Shown piece after piece: positions 15,100 through 23,474 of a DNA stretch of 64,000 nucleotides (positions within the stretch are counted from its first letter, which is position 1; the number at the start of each line of letters is the position of its first letter). Origin of the DNA: Sinorhizobium chiapasense (GTDB lineage: Bacteria; Pseudomonadota; Alphaproteobacteria; Rhizobiales; Rhizobiaceae); contig NZ_CP133148.1 in the NCBI RefSeq assembly GCF_036488675.1, positions 1,984,001 to 2,048,000 of the forward strand, given 5' to 3'. Under the pieces are notes generated by a model. The model had not been told where the DNA came from. It saw only the letters and a program-made list of their open reading frames with translations, and made no database searches. The position numbers were made by a program, and so were the translations under genes.

Positions 15100-16206
15100 T
15101 TAGGCAACCCTTTGGAACAGATTGATTTCCGAACCGCCGTCAGACACACCACGACACCGCCATGTGCCAGCCAGTTGGGCGCCGGCATTGACGTAACCAG
15201 TAGTGACGTAAGAGAAGCTATTCGGCGAAAAGAGATGGATGCCCGCACTGGCGTTGCGCGCAGTGTATGCGCTCGAACTCGCGCACAGAACATGCCCCAG
15301 CGGAAAATTCGTTTCCCCCGCCGCCGTTCCCGTATAAACTTCCGCCGCCGTGAACCCCAAGGCGTGGGTGTGGCTGGTGGTTGTCACGCTGTTCGTCGTG
15401 TCGTTTGTGATGCTTGACGGCGTCCCGAGCGCGAAAGTCCGGCTTGCGGATAGATCGCCGCCGCCGGTCAGCCCATTGCCGGCAGTCATGGTCGTCGCGG
15501 TTGATGCCGCGCCCATCGAGGCGCGGGCCGTTGCGCCGCTTTCGGCGACCCAGGTGGTGCCGTTGCCGACTATAAAATTGCTGTCGGTAACCGCCATGTT
15601 CGCGATCGCCGCAAGGCCGGCGTCGTAAGCCTGGACGTTTGTGCCGATCGCAAGGCCGAGGGTCGAGCGCGCCGTTGCGGCGTCGGCGTCGTCGAGGAGC
15701 GTGCGGGAGAAGGCCGTGAGCGGGGCAACAGCATAGGAGTCGGCCGCCGTCGTATAGATGATGCGGTCGGCGGCCGTCGTCAGCCCGGCGATCGACTGAA
15801 GCCCGGCGTCGAACGCCTGGACGTCGGTGCCGATGGCAACGCCGAGGGTCGAGCGCGCGGTCGCCGCATCGGCGTCGTCGATCAGCGATCGGCCGAACGG
15901 CGTCAGTGCCGTCGTCGCATAGGCGTCCGCCGCAGTCGTGTAGATCGTCTTGTCGGCGCCGGTCGCAAGCCCGGCGATCGAGCTTAGCGCCGCGCTCGTG
16001 GCCTGCGCGCCCAATGCAGTGCGGGCGGCGCTGGCGCTGGTGGCGCCCGTTCCGCCCGCGGTGATCGGCCGCGCGGCATTGGCGTCGGCCGTGAGGTCGT
16101 CGACCAACGCGTTATAGGGCACGCTTTGGATCGTCGTGTTCGGCACACCCTTGGTGCCGGCCGGTGGGGAATAGACTCCGCCTGTTCTTGGCAAGTTAGC
16201 CTCCAT
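15100..16206 (-). CDS. Tail fibre protein with internal repeats
   Basis: A 368-residue Ala/Thr/Ser-rich fibrous protein. Two copies of a roughly 63-residue unit (IYTTAADAYATTALTPFGRS then LIDDADAATARSTLGVAIGT) run through residues about 75-200. They are preceded by GGTGATSASAARTALGA, a common fibre-shaft repeat. The C-terminal part contains HTHALGF, then HLFSPNSFSYVTTGYVNAGA, likely a receptor-binding or collagen-like knob. It is preceded by a terminator hairpin and has GGAGG before the ATG. Confidence 0.8.
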   Translation of the reverse strand: MEANLPRTGGVYSPPAGTKGVPNTTIQSVPYNALVDDLTADANAARPITAGGTGATSASAARTALGAQATSAALSSIAGLATGADKTIYTTAADAYATTALTPFGRSLIDDADAATARSTLGVAIGTDVQAFDAGLQSIAGLTTAADRIIYTTAADSYAVAPLTAFSRTLLDDADAATARSTLGLAIGTNVQAYDAGLAAIANMAVTDSNFIVGNGTTWVAESGATARASMGAASTATTMTAGNGLTGGGDLSASRTFALGTPSSITNDTTNSVTTTSHTHALGFTAAEVYTGTAAGETNFPLGHVLCASSSAYTARNASAGIHLFSPNSFSYVTTGYVNAGAQLAGTWRCRGVSDGGSEINLFQRVA

Positions 16207-16207
16207 G

Positions 16208-16232
16208 AAAAAAGGCCTCCCGATGGGAGGCC
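16208..16232 (-). terminator. Rho-independent terminator after the S74 fibre gene
   Basis: On the minus strand GGCCTCCC-ATC-GGGAGGCC is followed by six T residues. It sits immediately before the ribosome binding site of the next fibre gene, so readthrough would be needed if the cluster were one operon. Confidence 0.8.
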
Positions 16233-16281
16233 ATGCCTGAAGTCGTGTTTCGCTTCCAACGAAGAGAGACGAAATCCGCCT

Positions 16282-17535
16282 CTACTTCCGCCCCTTCCCC
16301 GCCGCGAAAAGTCGGCCGTAGTCCACCCGGCGCATGCCGTCCGGCCCGCGGATCACCGCGTCGGGGCGGGTCTTTTCCACCTCCTGCGCCATCACGCCGA
16401 GATGCTTAGGCCCGGAGACCGGCTCATCCTTGTAGCGGAACTCGTAAAGATTGTGCCCCTTGACCCTGCCGACCTTCTCGATGTTCTTCTTGGCGCGGCG
16501 ATCGGACTTTGGCAGGAAGCCCAGTATGGAATCGATGAGATTGCCGCTCGCCTGCTGCCGGGCGTTATAGGTCGCCATCTGATTCTGGTAGTTCTGCTGC
16601 ACCAGCCCGGCATAGTCGACCGGCTGGATCGACTGGCCCTGTGTCGGCACGAAATTCGGGCTCGTCACCTGGCCGCCGGCAAGCAACGCTGAAATCTCGT
16701 TGATCGGCTGGTTGCGGCTCGCATACTGCTCGTTCAAATAGTTGGCGCGCGCGGTGTTCTGGGCGTTGATCCGCGCCTGCTCGGCGTTGAAGCTCTGGTC
16801 CTTCAGCGCGTTGTTGGCGGCCGTGGCCGACTGGCTGTTCTGGTGCATCTGCTGCTTGGCGTTGTTGCCGAAGTCGGCGTTCTGCAGCGCCTGGGCATAG
16901 GCCTGCGCCTGCGCCGCATTCTCGAAGCCCGCCTTCTGGTTGGCGAGGTTGGCAAGCCGCGTCTGCTCCTGGCCGGCGTTCAGCACGGCGGCGATGCGGG
17001 CGTCGTTGGACGTCCGGTTCGCCTCGTCGATCGCCCGGTTATAGGCCTCCGATCCCGGCTGCAGCCCCTGGTTGGCAAGCCGCGTTTCCAGCGCCGAGCG
17101 GTCCCGTTCGAGTTGCGGGTTGAGCCGGGCCATCAGCGCATTCTCGTATTTCGGGGTATCGAAATCCGTCTCGTAGCTGCGGGTGATGTTGCCGGCATCG
17201 CCGACCGAGGTTGCAAGCTCCGGCCCGCCGGAAAACTGCTGGTATTGCGGGAGCTGGAGCTTCGAAGGGTCGCCGGCGGCCGGCGCCTTGGAAATGTCCA
17301 TCGGCTTGCCGAGCAGATTATTGAGCCGGCTCGATTGCGACGTGGCGAGCGTCGCAAGATTGAGGCTCGCCGCATCGTTCTCGTCCTTGATCTTCTTCTG
17401 CATCGGCGAGAGCGCCTGCGTCGCCGTCGCCACGGGCAGGTCGTAGACGTTGCCGCTCAAGGGATCGGTCCATTTCTGCGTCGTGTAGCTGTAGGTGAGA
17501 CTGCCGTCCGGCGTCACCTGGTTGACATTGCCCAT
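16282..17535 (-). CDS. Tail fibre/spike-type protein with C-terminal S74 chaperone domain
   Basis: At least 417 residues. A Gln/Asn/Ala-rich helical middle (residues about 130-290) looks like a coiled-coil rod. The C-terminus has the intramolecular chaperone signature of peptidase S74 proteins: SDRRAKKNIEKVGRV, YEFRYKDEP, HLGVMAQEVEK and VDYGRLFAAG. The frame stays open upstream of ATG 17535 to about 17680 with a natural-looking segment (KSKAPTPPDPKATAAAQTAT then NIGTAVANGY) but without a standard in-frame start. A GTG at 17638 is in another frame. The true N-terminus may thus be longer, or a small indel has shortened it. Confidence 0.75.
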   Translation of the reverse strand: MGNVNQVTPDGSLTYSYTTQKWTDPLSGNVYDLPVATATQALSPMQKKIKDENDAASLNLATLATSQSSRLNNLLGKPMDISKAPAAGDPSKLQLPQYQQFSGGPELATSVGDAGNITRSYETDFDTPKYENALMARLNPQLERDRSALETRLANQGLQPGSEAYNRAIDEANRTSNDARIAAVLNAGQEQTRLANLANQKAGFENAAQAQAYAQALQNADFGNNAKQQMHQNSQSATAANNALKDQSFNAEQARINAQNTARANYLNEQYASRNQPINEISALLAGGQVTSPNFVPTQGQSIQPVDYAGLVQQNYQNQMATYNARQQASGNLIDSILGFLPKSDRRAKKNIEKVGRVKGHNLYEFRYKDEPVSGPKHLGVMAQEVEKTRPDAVIRGPDGMRRVDYGRLFAAGKGRK

Positions 17536-17638
17536 GTATCCGTTGGCGACTGCGGTGCCGATGTTGGTCGCGGTCTGTGCCGCCGCTGTCGCCTTCGGAT
17601 CCGGGGGCGTGGGAGCTTTTGACTTTCCGATAGCACAC

Positions 17639-18085
17639 CTACCTTCGATTGACGGGATGCGCCCGCCAGTCGTTGTCTGTCAGAGTGAAGATGATTTCCG
17701 CCTCCTCGCGCCCGCGGAGGCGGGGGATGCGGTGGCCCGTGAAGCCGAAGCGGCGGGCAATCTCGGCCATGCCTCGGTTCTCCTCCGAGACGCGCAGCAC
17801 CGCCATCTGGCAGCCGATCTCGTCAAAGGGATAACCGAACATGGCTTTGAGCACCGGCCGCGTCAGCCAGCGTTTGCTGGTGGCGGCGGCCGAAAGCTCG
17901 ATGACGCCCGCTTCGGGCGAATAGTTATGGTAGACGACGCCGGCAAGGAGCCTGCCCTCCTCCATCACGCCAAGCGTGGTGAAGTCGGCAAAGCCTCTTT
18001 CGCAGCCGTCGATATGGGCGGCGACGAAGCCGGCGATCGCCTTGTTCTTCGCGGAGTCGCCCACCCCTCCCCAGATGATGTTCAC
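17639..18085 (-). CDS. GNAT-like N-acetyltransferase in tail module
   Basis: A 148-residue protein with a GNAT-like layout: GVMEEGRLLAGVVYHNY in the central strands, then AVLRVSEENRGMAEIARRFGF as the helix and strand carrying acetyl-CoA contacts. Similar acetyltransferase-like proteins are common in podovirus tail modules of Rhizobiales. It overlaps the upstream propeller-protein stop by 4 bp. Substrate unknown. Confidence 0.65.
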   Translation of the reverse strand: MNIIWGGVGDSAKNKAIAGFVAAHIDGCERGFADFTTLGVMEEGRLLAGVVYHNYSPEAGVIELSAAATSKRWLTRPVLKAMFGYPFDEIGCQMAVLRVSEENRGMAEIARRFGFTGHRIPRLRGREEAEIIFTLTDNDWRAHPVNRR

Positions 18086-19710
18086 GCGCTCGCCTCCCCG
18101 GCCGCGACCTGTAGCGTGGCGAGGTCCACCTCGATGTCGAGCTTCACCGCGCCGCCGGAGGTGATGACGCAGCCGACAGCGAGCATGTCGCCGCTTGCGC
18201 GCACGTTCTGGCGAAAATCATAGCGCAGCGCCTCCGACACGCCGTCCCAGCGCGCCACGTCCCAGAGGCCGACATCCCATTCCGGCGAGGCCGTGTCGCC
18301 CTCCGTCACCCGATCGAAGGGCGGCACCCTCCGGTCGAAGTCGGCGCGGGCGAAGAGCTGCACCTTGGGCTTCGTCTTGGCGCGAAAATACATATGCGCC
18401 ATCGTCGCGGCCGTCCGCTGGCCGAATTGGCCGGCCGGCGTGAACTGCGAGAGATAGGTGGCGGCAAAGGTCAGCCCGTCGTCGGTGCCGCCGGTGTCGC
18501 CCTGCCAGCAATAGCCTTCGCGCGAGCCGAAGAAGAGCCCGCCCTGCAGCGTCTCGAAGCAGTTGGCCCGCCAGTTGCTGATCGTCGCCCAGCGCCCGCT
18601 CAAGACGTTCAGGACGAAGGTCCGGTCGCTGACGACGCTGTTGTCCGGAAAGGCGACGAAGACCAGGTTCTGCTCGGTCCAGGGTTTCAGCGTCCAGCCG
18701 GATCCGGTGGCGTTTGCCGCCTGCCGCCAATCGTCCTCGATCGGCCGCGACACCGAGACCTGCCTCAGCGCCTGCCGGTCGCGTTGAAACACTTGCGACA
18801 TCGGCGTCAGCCCATCCGAGGTCGCGATCAGCACGTCGCCGCCGACACGGATCCAGGCGTTCTTTCCGAGCGGCTTGCCGATCTGGTAGACGCCCTTCAG
18901 CGCGAAATCGCTGGCGCTCGAAGGGTCGGAGCCGGCATAGACGGCGATCTCGCCTTCCGTCGAAACGAAGACGCAGAGATCGGAAAGCCCGTCGCCGCTT
19001 TCGAGCGACCAGGAAAAGCCGGTGATCAGCGACCCGCCCTTCTTCATCACCCCGCCGAGCGGAAACACGGCCGCCGCGCCGCCGATCGCGTTCACCGGCA
19101 GGTAATAGGCGTCGAGCGTCGCGTTCTTCAGGAAGAACTCGCGGTTCTTGAACAGCCAGCCATAGTTGAGCTGCGCCATGGTCGTACTGTCGGAAAAGGT
19201 GATCGTCGGCGTCGTGGTCCAGGCGTTGCCGTCATAGATGCGGCGCGTGTCGGCGCCGTTGAGGCAGACGAGAAACGAACCGCCGGCGGTCGTGTGCTGG
19301 ATGGCGCACCAGTCGCCGCCGGCAAGCCCGCTCACGGCCGCTGCCGTCGTCGCCGGCGGGCCGGCCGGCGCGGTCATGTTGTAGATCGCGCTCGTCGTCG
19401 CCATGAACAGCTTTTCGTTGCTGCCGAACTTGTATTTGAAGGCGCTGCGAATGGCGCCGCCATCAGCCGCAAGCCCGATCTTGCGCGAGCCGCCGCGGAT
19501 CTTGCAGCCGGCAAGCGTCGGCAGGAAGTTCGTAAGTACGGTAGCCGAGCCCGGCGTCTGCGACGCCATGTCGGCGGTGGTCACGAGACCCTGTTTCGGC
19601 GCCGGAAAAGTCACTGATCCCGAGTTCTGCGGCCGGCCGATGCTCGCCTGCCCGCGGTTGGTCTGCGGCAGGCGGCCCGGGCGAACTGTATTCATGCGAA
19701 CTGCCGTCAT
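18082..19710 (-). CDS. Podovirus-type tail hub/nozzle protein (beta-propeller-like)
   Basis: A 542-residue protein beginning MTAVRMNTVRPGRLPQTNRG. It is rich in short beta repeats, each with an aromatic-Gly turn (GGDWCAIQHTTAGGSFLVCL, GGDVLIATSDGLTPMSQVF, WTLKPWTEQNLVFVAFPDNS, WRANCFETLQGGLFFGSREG). The pattern resembles propeller-type tail tubular/nozzle proteins of short-tailed phages. The start at 19710 overlaps the previous stop (ATGA); a longer reading upstream is a shadow. Evidence is structural pattern and gene order, not a firm family match. Confidence 0.68.
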   Translation of the reverse strand: MTAVRMNTVRPGRLPQTNRGQASIGRPQNSGSVTFPAPKQGLVTTADMASQTPGSATVLTNFLPTLAGCKIRGGSRKIGLAADGGAIRSAFKYKFGSNEKLFMATTSAIYNMTAPAGPPATTAAAVSGLAGGDWCAIQHTTAGGSFLVCLNGADTRRIYDGNAWTTTPTITFSDSTTMAQLNYGWLFKNREFFLKNATLDAYYLPVNAIGGAAAVFPLGGVMKKGGSLITGFSWSLESGDGLSDLCVFVSTEGEIAVYAGSDPSSASDFALKGVYQIGKPLGKNAWIRVGGDVLIATSDGLTPMSQVFQRDRQALRQVSVSRPIEDDWRQAANATGSGWTLKPWTEQNLVFVAFPDNSVVSDRTFVLNVLSGRWATISNWRANCFETLQGGLFFGSREGYCWQGDTGGTDDGLTFAATYLSQFTPAGQFGQRTAATMAHMYFRAKTKPKVQLFARADFDRRVPPFDRVTEGDTASPEWDVGLWDVARWDGVSEALRYDFRQNVRASGDMLAVGCVITSGGAVKLDIEVDLATLQVAAGEASA

Positions 19711-20309
19711 GATATCCCTCTGTCCGCATTGATCTCCTGCAGGAGATCCGCCTCGAACTCGGCGAGGTTGTCCTCGAAGGAGAGGCCCTTCTGCCGCTTC
19801 CAGCGCCAGATCAGCCCCTTCTTCAGCAGTCGCTCGGGAAAGAGCGTCGTGTCGTCGTCGGCGCGGAACGTATCGCGCTCCTCGTAAGGATCGCCGAGCA
19901 CCCAGTTCTTCGAGATGTAGTCGATCGTCGCGCCGGCGGCTGAAGCGGCCGGCGAGAAGACTATCTCCCTGCCGCGAAGGTGGCAGTAGGGCTCGGTCGA
20001 GGCGACGCCGACGATCACCGCCCATTGCGCGCCGTTCGCGACCGGCCGGAAGAAGCGGCCGTCCGCCGCCCGCACCGCCCCTCCGGGCGCCAGCCGGTGG
20101 TAGTCGGCAGGCAGAAGTTCCGGCGAAGCGGAGACGGCGTGCGTCTTCAGCATCCGCTTCCAGTCGGCGCGCCGGGCGATCTCCGCGCCCGCCTCCTCGG
20201 CGAGCGCAACCATCGTCTGCGCATTCGGATCGTTCGTCCCGTAGACGCTGTCGAAGCGGTCGAGCGAGACGATGTCCGAGATTTCGTTGATCACGGTAAG
20301 AAGCGTCAT
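19707..20309 (-). CDS. Phage head-tail connector/tail adaptor protein
   Basis: A 200-residue protein. The N-terminal helices (LLTVINEISDIVSLDRFDSV, then NAQTMVALAEEAGAEIARRADWKRM) match those of podovirus adaptor proteins that attach the tail to the portal. A beta-rich centre (REIVFSPAASAAGATIDYIS) and a C-terminal helical tail follow. Overlaps of 4 bp with both neighbours indicate tight coupling. Confidence 0.65.
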   Translation of the reverse strand: MTLLTVINEISDIVSLDRFDSVYGTNDPNAQTMVALAEEAGAEIARRADWKRMLKTHAVSASPELLPADYHRLAPGGAVRAADGRFFRPVANGAQWAVIVGVASTEPYCHLRGREIVFSPAASAAGATIDYISKNWVLGDPYEERDTFRADDDTTLFPERLLKKGLIWRWKRQKGLSFEDNLAEFEADLLQEINADRGIS

Positions 20310-20902
20310 GGCGTCAGCCCTCCGATGACGATTTCGGCATTGCCCCAGCGCAGGCGCTCGTCGGCAAGCCCAAGGCCGGCCATCGCCTGGCGCTTCAGCG
20401 CCTCGGCCGCGCCCGCCTTGGCGGCGTCGCGCTCCCAGATGGCGATCTCCTCGACGAGCGCGTAGAGATAGACGTCCGGCGCCTTTTCGATCAGCCAGTT
20501 GCTGGGTGCTTCGGCCGTCAGCGGCGGGATTTTCGCGTAATATGTCAGGCGGATGTTCTCGCCGCCCTTCGGCCGCACCCGGATCGCGGCGCCGACGATC
20601 GCGTAGCCGATCGGCGCGCCGGCGGATGTCCCGTTACTGTTGAACTCCTGCAGCGGCAGCGCCCGCAGCGCCCGGCCATCGGCGCCAAGCACCTGCCGCG
20701 CCTCCAGGAAAGCCGCCGGCAGGCTGCCCTCGCCTTCGGCCAACGGCACCGTCGCGGTCTTCTCCATATCGGCAACGCGCATCACGCGGTTGAGCTTGAG
20801 CTCGGCGAGCGCGAGGAAGCGCGGGAAGAGATGGGCGACGTCATCGCGACCGGAATAGTCGCCGGCGTCGGCGAGGAGCGATGCATAGTCGGATATGGTC
20901 AT
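20306..20902 (-). CDS. SU10-type phage adaptor protein
   Basis: A 198-residue protein (MTISDYASLLADAGDYSGRD). Family-like motifs are FLALAELKLNRVMRVADMEK near the N-terminus, RLTYYAKIPPLT in the middle, and APDVYLYALVEEIAIWERD toward the C-terminus. This is the typical pattern of head-tail adaptor proteins in phages with SU10-type capsids. The start at 20902 overlaps the preceding stop. Confidence 0.72.
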   Translation of the reverse strand: MTISDYASLLADAGDYSGRDDVAHLFPRFLALAELKLNRVMRVADMEKTATVPLAEGEGSLPAAFLEARQVLGADGRALRALPLQEFNSNGTSAGAPIGYAIVGAAIRVRPKGGENIRLTYYAKIPPLTAEAPSNWLIEKAPDVYLYALVEEIAIWERDAAKAGAAEALKRQAMAGLGLADERLRWGNAEIVIGGLTP

Positions 20903-21222
20903 AGATGTCCCTCGAATGTGCGCCAGGCGCGGTTGTCGCTGTCGTTGAGCCACCGCTTCACATAGCGGTCGTCGCCTTCGGAATGCGCCCTGACCAGGTT
21001 TTCGGAATGCGCCAGGTTGAGCGGGATCGAGGCGACCTTGGTCCATTCGCCAAAGGCGTTGCCGGCGGTGGCGCGGCGGGTGAATTCGTTCTGACGGACG
21101 AGGTTTTCGACCGGATAATCCGTCCGCCAATAGGTCCTGTTGCCGTCCTCCATCACCCAGACGGAGCGGCCGGTCTGAAAATCATAATCGAAGAGCTTCC
21201 AGTCGCCGTCGCGGATCACCAT
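20899..21222 (-). CDS. Phage structural protein of unknown role
   Basis: A 107-residue protein (MVIRDGDWKLFDYDFQTGRS) rich in aromatic and charged residues. The second part (QNEFTRRATAGNAFGEWTKV) is helical. No signal peptide. Position between the small upstream gene and the adaptor suggests a head-completion or tail-joining function. ATG 21222 is chosen over a longer Arg/Gly-rich shadow extension. Confidence 0.6.
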   Translation of the reverse strand: MVIRDGDWKLFDYDFQTGRSVWVMEDGNRTYWRTDYPVENLVRQNEFTRRATAGNAFGEWTKVASIPLNLAHSENLVRAHSEGDDRYVKRWLNDSDNRAWRTFEGHL

Positions 21223-21224
21223 GG

Positions 21225-21392
21225 TCACTCCCCCGGCAGCGGATCGGCCCGCTCGGCCTTGCCGGCGGCGATCAGCGCCTTGGCCTCGACGAGGCCCACG
21301 GACACGACGGTGCCCGCCGGCGTCCGCTCGCCCTCCTTCAGCCAAACGTCATAGATCAGCCGGACGGGCGCCGGCTTCTTTGTTTCGGACAT
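21225..21392 (-). CDS. Small phage protein
   Basis: A 55-residue protein (MSETKKPAPVRLIYDVWLKE, ending AGKAERADPLPGE). GGAGGAATCA precedes the ATG, and the gene ends 2 bp before the next start. It resembles short head-module proteins in rhizobial phages; role unknown. Confidence 0.6.
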   Translation of the reverse strand: MSETKKPAPVRLIYDVWLKEGERTPAGTVVSVGLVEAKALIAAGKAERADPLPGE

Positions 21393-21405
21393 TGATTCCT
21401 CCATG

Positions 21406-21432
21406 AAAAAAGGCGGCTCCGGAGAACCGCCT
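21406..21432 (-). terminator. Rho-independent terminator
   Basis: On the minus strand GGCGGTTC-TCC-GGAGCCGCC is followed by six T residues. It lies just upstream of the small phage gene. With the hairpin at 16208-16232 it marks a repeated layout of terminator, then ribosome binding site, then gene. Confidence 0.75.
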
Positions 21433-21476
21433 TGGCTGCAAGCCATTTATGTCTGTGATGCGGACGTCCCCGCTGC

Positions 21477-21705
21477 CTACAGCGCCATGCGTCTTTCAGG
21501 CGCACCAAGATCGCTGTTCTGTTCCGATCTAAGGAAACGTGCAGCAGTAAGCCGTGACCTTGAAACCGATAGGCTACGAGAGGACGCTGTCGCTTTCGCT
21601 ACTGCATGTTTCCTTAAATCCTAGCCGATTTAAGGGTAAAAACATGCAGCAATTCAAAGTGCTACAGCGTCCTTTGCGCGTCTCATAAGACGCGCGGCGC
21701 AGCAG
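21477..21705. repeat. Intergenic mosaic repeat, two copies
   Basis: The segment holds CTACAGCGCCATGCGTC, a diverged AAACGTGCAG end, and then the full module series TACTGCATGTTTCCTTAAATC, AACATGCAGCAATTCAAAG and GCTACAGCGTCCTTTGCGCG. It fills the gap between the toxin-immunity-like block and the adaptor genes. Confidence 0.75.
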
Positions 21706-21711
21706 GCTCCG

Positions 21712-22305
21712 TTATGGCGCCCCGAATAGGTCCCTTATGTCCGGCGGCTGCATGTCTGCCGTGGCGTCCGGATCGACATCACATGTCAGCGTGGCCTGGC
21801 GATCCGGATCGTCGTAGGGTGCGATGGTCAGTTTCGGCGATAACGGGCCGGCGTCGGGTGTCTGGCTGACGTCCACGCTCCAGCCCTCGAACATCCACGG
21901 CCGGGCAAACTTCGCGTCAAAGCGGGATTCGAGCAAACGGATGATCACTTCCGGCTGCTCGGCGATCTGCAGCGCCCAGCTATATCCGATCGGCTGGCCA
22001 CCCTGAACGGTCGCGCTCTGGAAATAGCGCACGATCGAGAGATCGCCGGCCTTGACCGGCTTTTCGAAGGTGGCGATCTGAGCGTATACGTTTTTTGCGT
22101 CGGGATCGTCCTGCCTGTTGCCAGGGTCTGCGAAAGTTTCAAGCTTCACCCGTCCCAGTGCCGGCGCTTCCGCTTTCAAGACCGAGAAGAAATCCGGCCT
22201 GCAAGAAAGCAGCGTGTCGAACACTTTCCCGGCGTCGGCAAAAGCCGGCGTCGAGAATCCGGTTGCGACACCTGCCGCAAGAACGAACGCGACATATCTG
22301 AACAA
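21712..22305 (-). CDS. Exported protein of the LLSCxPDFF family (possible immunity protein C)
   Basis: About 197 residues from a TTG start at 22305, chosen because AAAGGAGGA precedes it and because the paralogue at 24596 starts the same way. A signal peptide (MFRYVAFVLAAGVATGFSTP ending AFA) is followed by KVFDTLLSCRPDFFSVLKAE, the shared family motif. Later GYSWALQIAEQPEVIIRLLE and LTCDVDP match the paralogues. Likely periplasmic. It lies directly downstream of the phage-tail-lysozyme-like gene, where an immunity gene would be expected; that role is inference. Confidence 0.75.
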   Translation of the reverse strand: MFRYVAFVLAAGVATGFSTPAFADAGKVFDTLLSCRPDFFSVLKAEAPALGRVKLETFADPGNRQDDPDAKNVYAQIATFEKPVKAGDLSIVRYFQSATVQGGQPIGYSWALQIAEQPEVIIRLLESRFDAKFARPWMFEGWSVDVSQTPDAGPLSPKLTIAPYDDPDRQATLTCDVDPDATADMQPPDIRDLFGAP

Positions 22306-22458
22306 GGGTCCTCCTTTTGGCCGAGCAGGCCGAAAACTCAACGCCGCAAAACGCGGCGATCCATTCCTGTTCCATGCAGCGGCGGCAACTTCAAGCTGCG
22401 TGAACAGAAGTCATGAACCGTGCATGCGTTTTTCAGCATTGATCAGCGTCACGCCCGT

Positions 22459-23271
22459 TCAATACTTCCAGGGCTCCACTTCATCGTCCGGCCGCGGTGC
22501 AGGAATCGGCGCCTGGCGCGCATAGTTCGGAAACTGCATCACGCGTGCGGCGAGGCGCTTGCGATTGCCGTAATGCTCCAAACCCTTCTTTGGCCGCAGG
22601 TAATCCTTGGCAACCACTCTCGTGGCGGTGTCCAGATCGCTCGCACGAGAAAGCGGCTCTCGGAAGTCACTCTCCGGCTTCGGACCGACGATCTCCTGTT
22701 TCAGGAAGCCGTAGTTCGCTTCGTAGGAGTTGGGATCAAGTCCGCGCGCTTCGCTCCAATCCAAAAACCGCTTGCGCCGGTCCCCTGTCCATTGCGCATA
22801 GCCAAGACCTTTGTTCGGGTCCTTGTTCCTCTCCTCGAGGTCTCCGTAGAGCGCCCCGAAGTCCCCACTCTCGTGATAGAGGTTCCCCACCAAAGCCGCC
22901 GCCTCCTGTTCGGGCATCAACAGCTCCTGCTGAAGATCTCGCTTGAGGCGCATCGCTATGCTGTCCGCGAGTTTGTCCTTGGGTCCCAACTTCCGGAAAT
23001 GATCGACCGGCAATGACCGAGCGCGTTTGCTGAAGGCGGTCGTGTCGGTGAGGGTTCCTTTATAGTTCAGAGGTCCTTTGCGATCGCCGCTCAAAATACT
23101 CTCGATGGGCGCATGGCGGAAACGAGTGTCTGCACTGCGGCGCTCAGTCGCTTGGGCGATCGACCCGTTGTGCAGAACAGGACTGTCATCGAAATACTCG
23201 ACCGCATCGCGGACCGAATGGATTCTCGCAGGAATACCCATCCAGTTCAGGGTCTTGTTTTTTCTGGTCAT
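22459..23271 (-). CDS. Phage-tail-lysozyme-like peptidoglycan hydrolase
   Basis: A 270-residue protein without a signal peptide. Residues about 120-235 match the phage_tail_lys fold: EQEAAALVGNLYHESGDFGA (with the catalytic-type Glu in HESGDF), then GLGYAQWTGDRRKRFLDWSE. The N-terminal 110 residues are variable, and the C-terminus is Pro-rich. It could be a virion-associated muramidase or a secreted antibacterial effector; lack of a signal peptide fits delivery by a particle or secretion machine. The next gene encodes an exported protein that may protect the host. Confidence 0.72.
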   Translation of the reverse strand: MTRKNKTLNWMGIPARIHSVRDAVEYFDDSPVLHNGSIAQATERRSADTRFRHAPIESILSGDRKGPLNYKGTLTDTTAFSKRARSLPVDHFRKLGPKDKLADSIAMRLKRDLQQELLMPEQEAAALVGNLYHESGDFGALYGDLEERNKDPNKGLGYAQWTGDRRKRFLDWSEARGLDPNSYEANYGFLKQEIVGPKPESDFREPLSRASDLDTATRVVAKDYLRPKKGLEHYGNRKRLAARVMQFPNYARQAPIPAPRPDDEVEPWKY

Positions 23272-23474
23272 GATTCACCTTTGGAATTTTGAATTGGCGG
23301 CCGTCGGAATATCCCACGCTGGCGGCGACCGATGCCGCTCTGCGGTTCTCGCGTGCAGTCCGCTGCGCACCGAAGAATGCACTGCATTATCAGCCAGGAG
23401 CGCATCGTTCCCGGCGCACGCAACGCCGCGAGCGTCGGGATAGTGACGGCGCAAAACAGTCGTGAGGAACGTGG
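23272..23474. other. Gap with no gene seen
   Basis: Between the lysozyme-like gene and the duplicated exported-protein gene there is no good reading frame on either strand and no clear repeat. Confidence 0.35.

Noticed and set aside
18394..19617. 407-codon plus-strand ORF opposite the tail propeller gene
   Set aside because: Arg/His-rich mirror frame without start signal.
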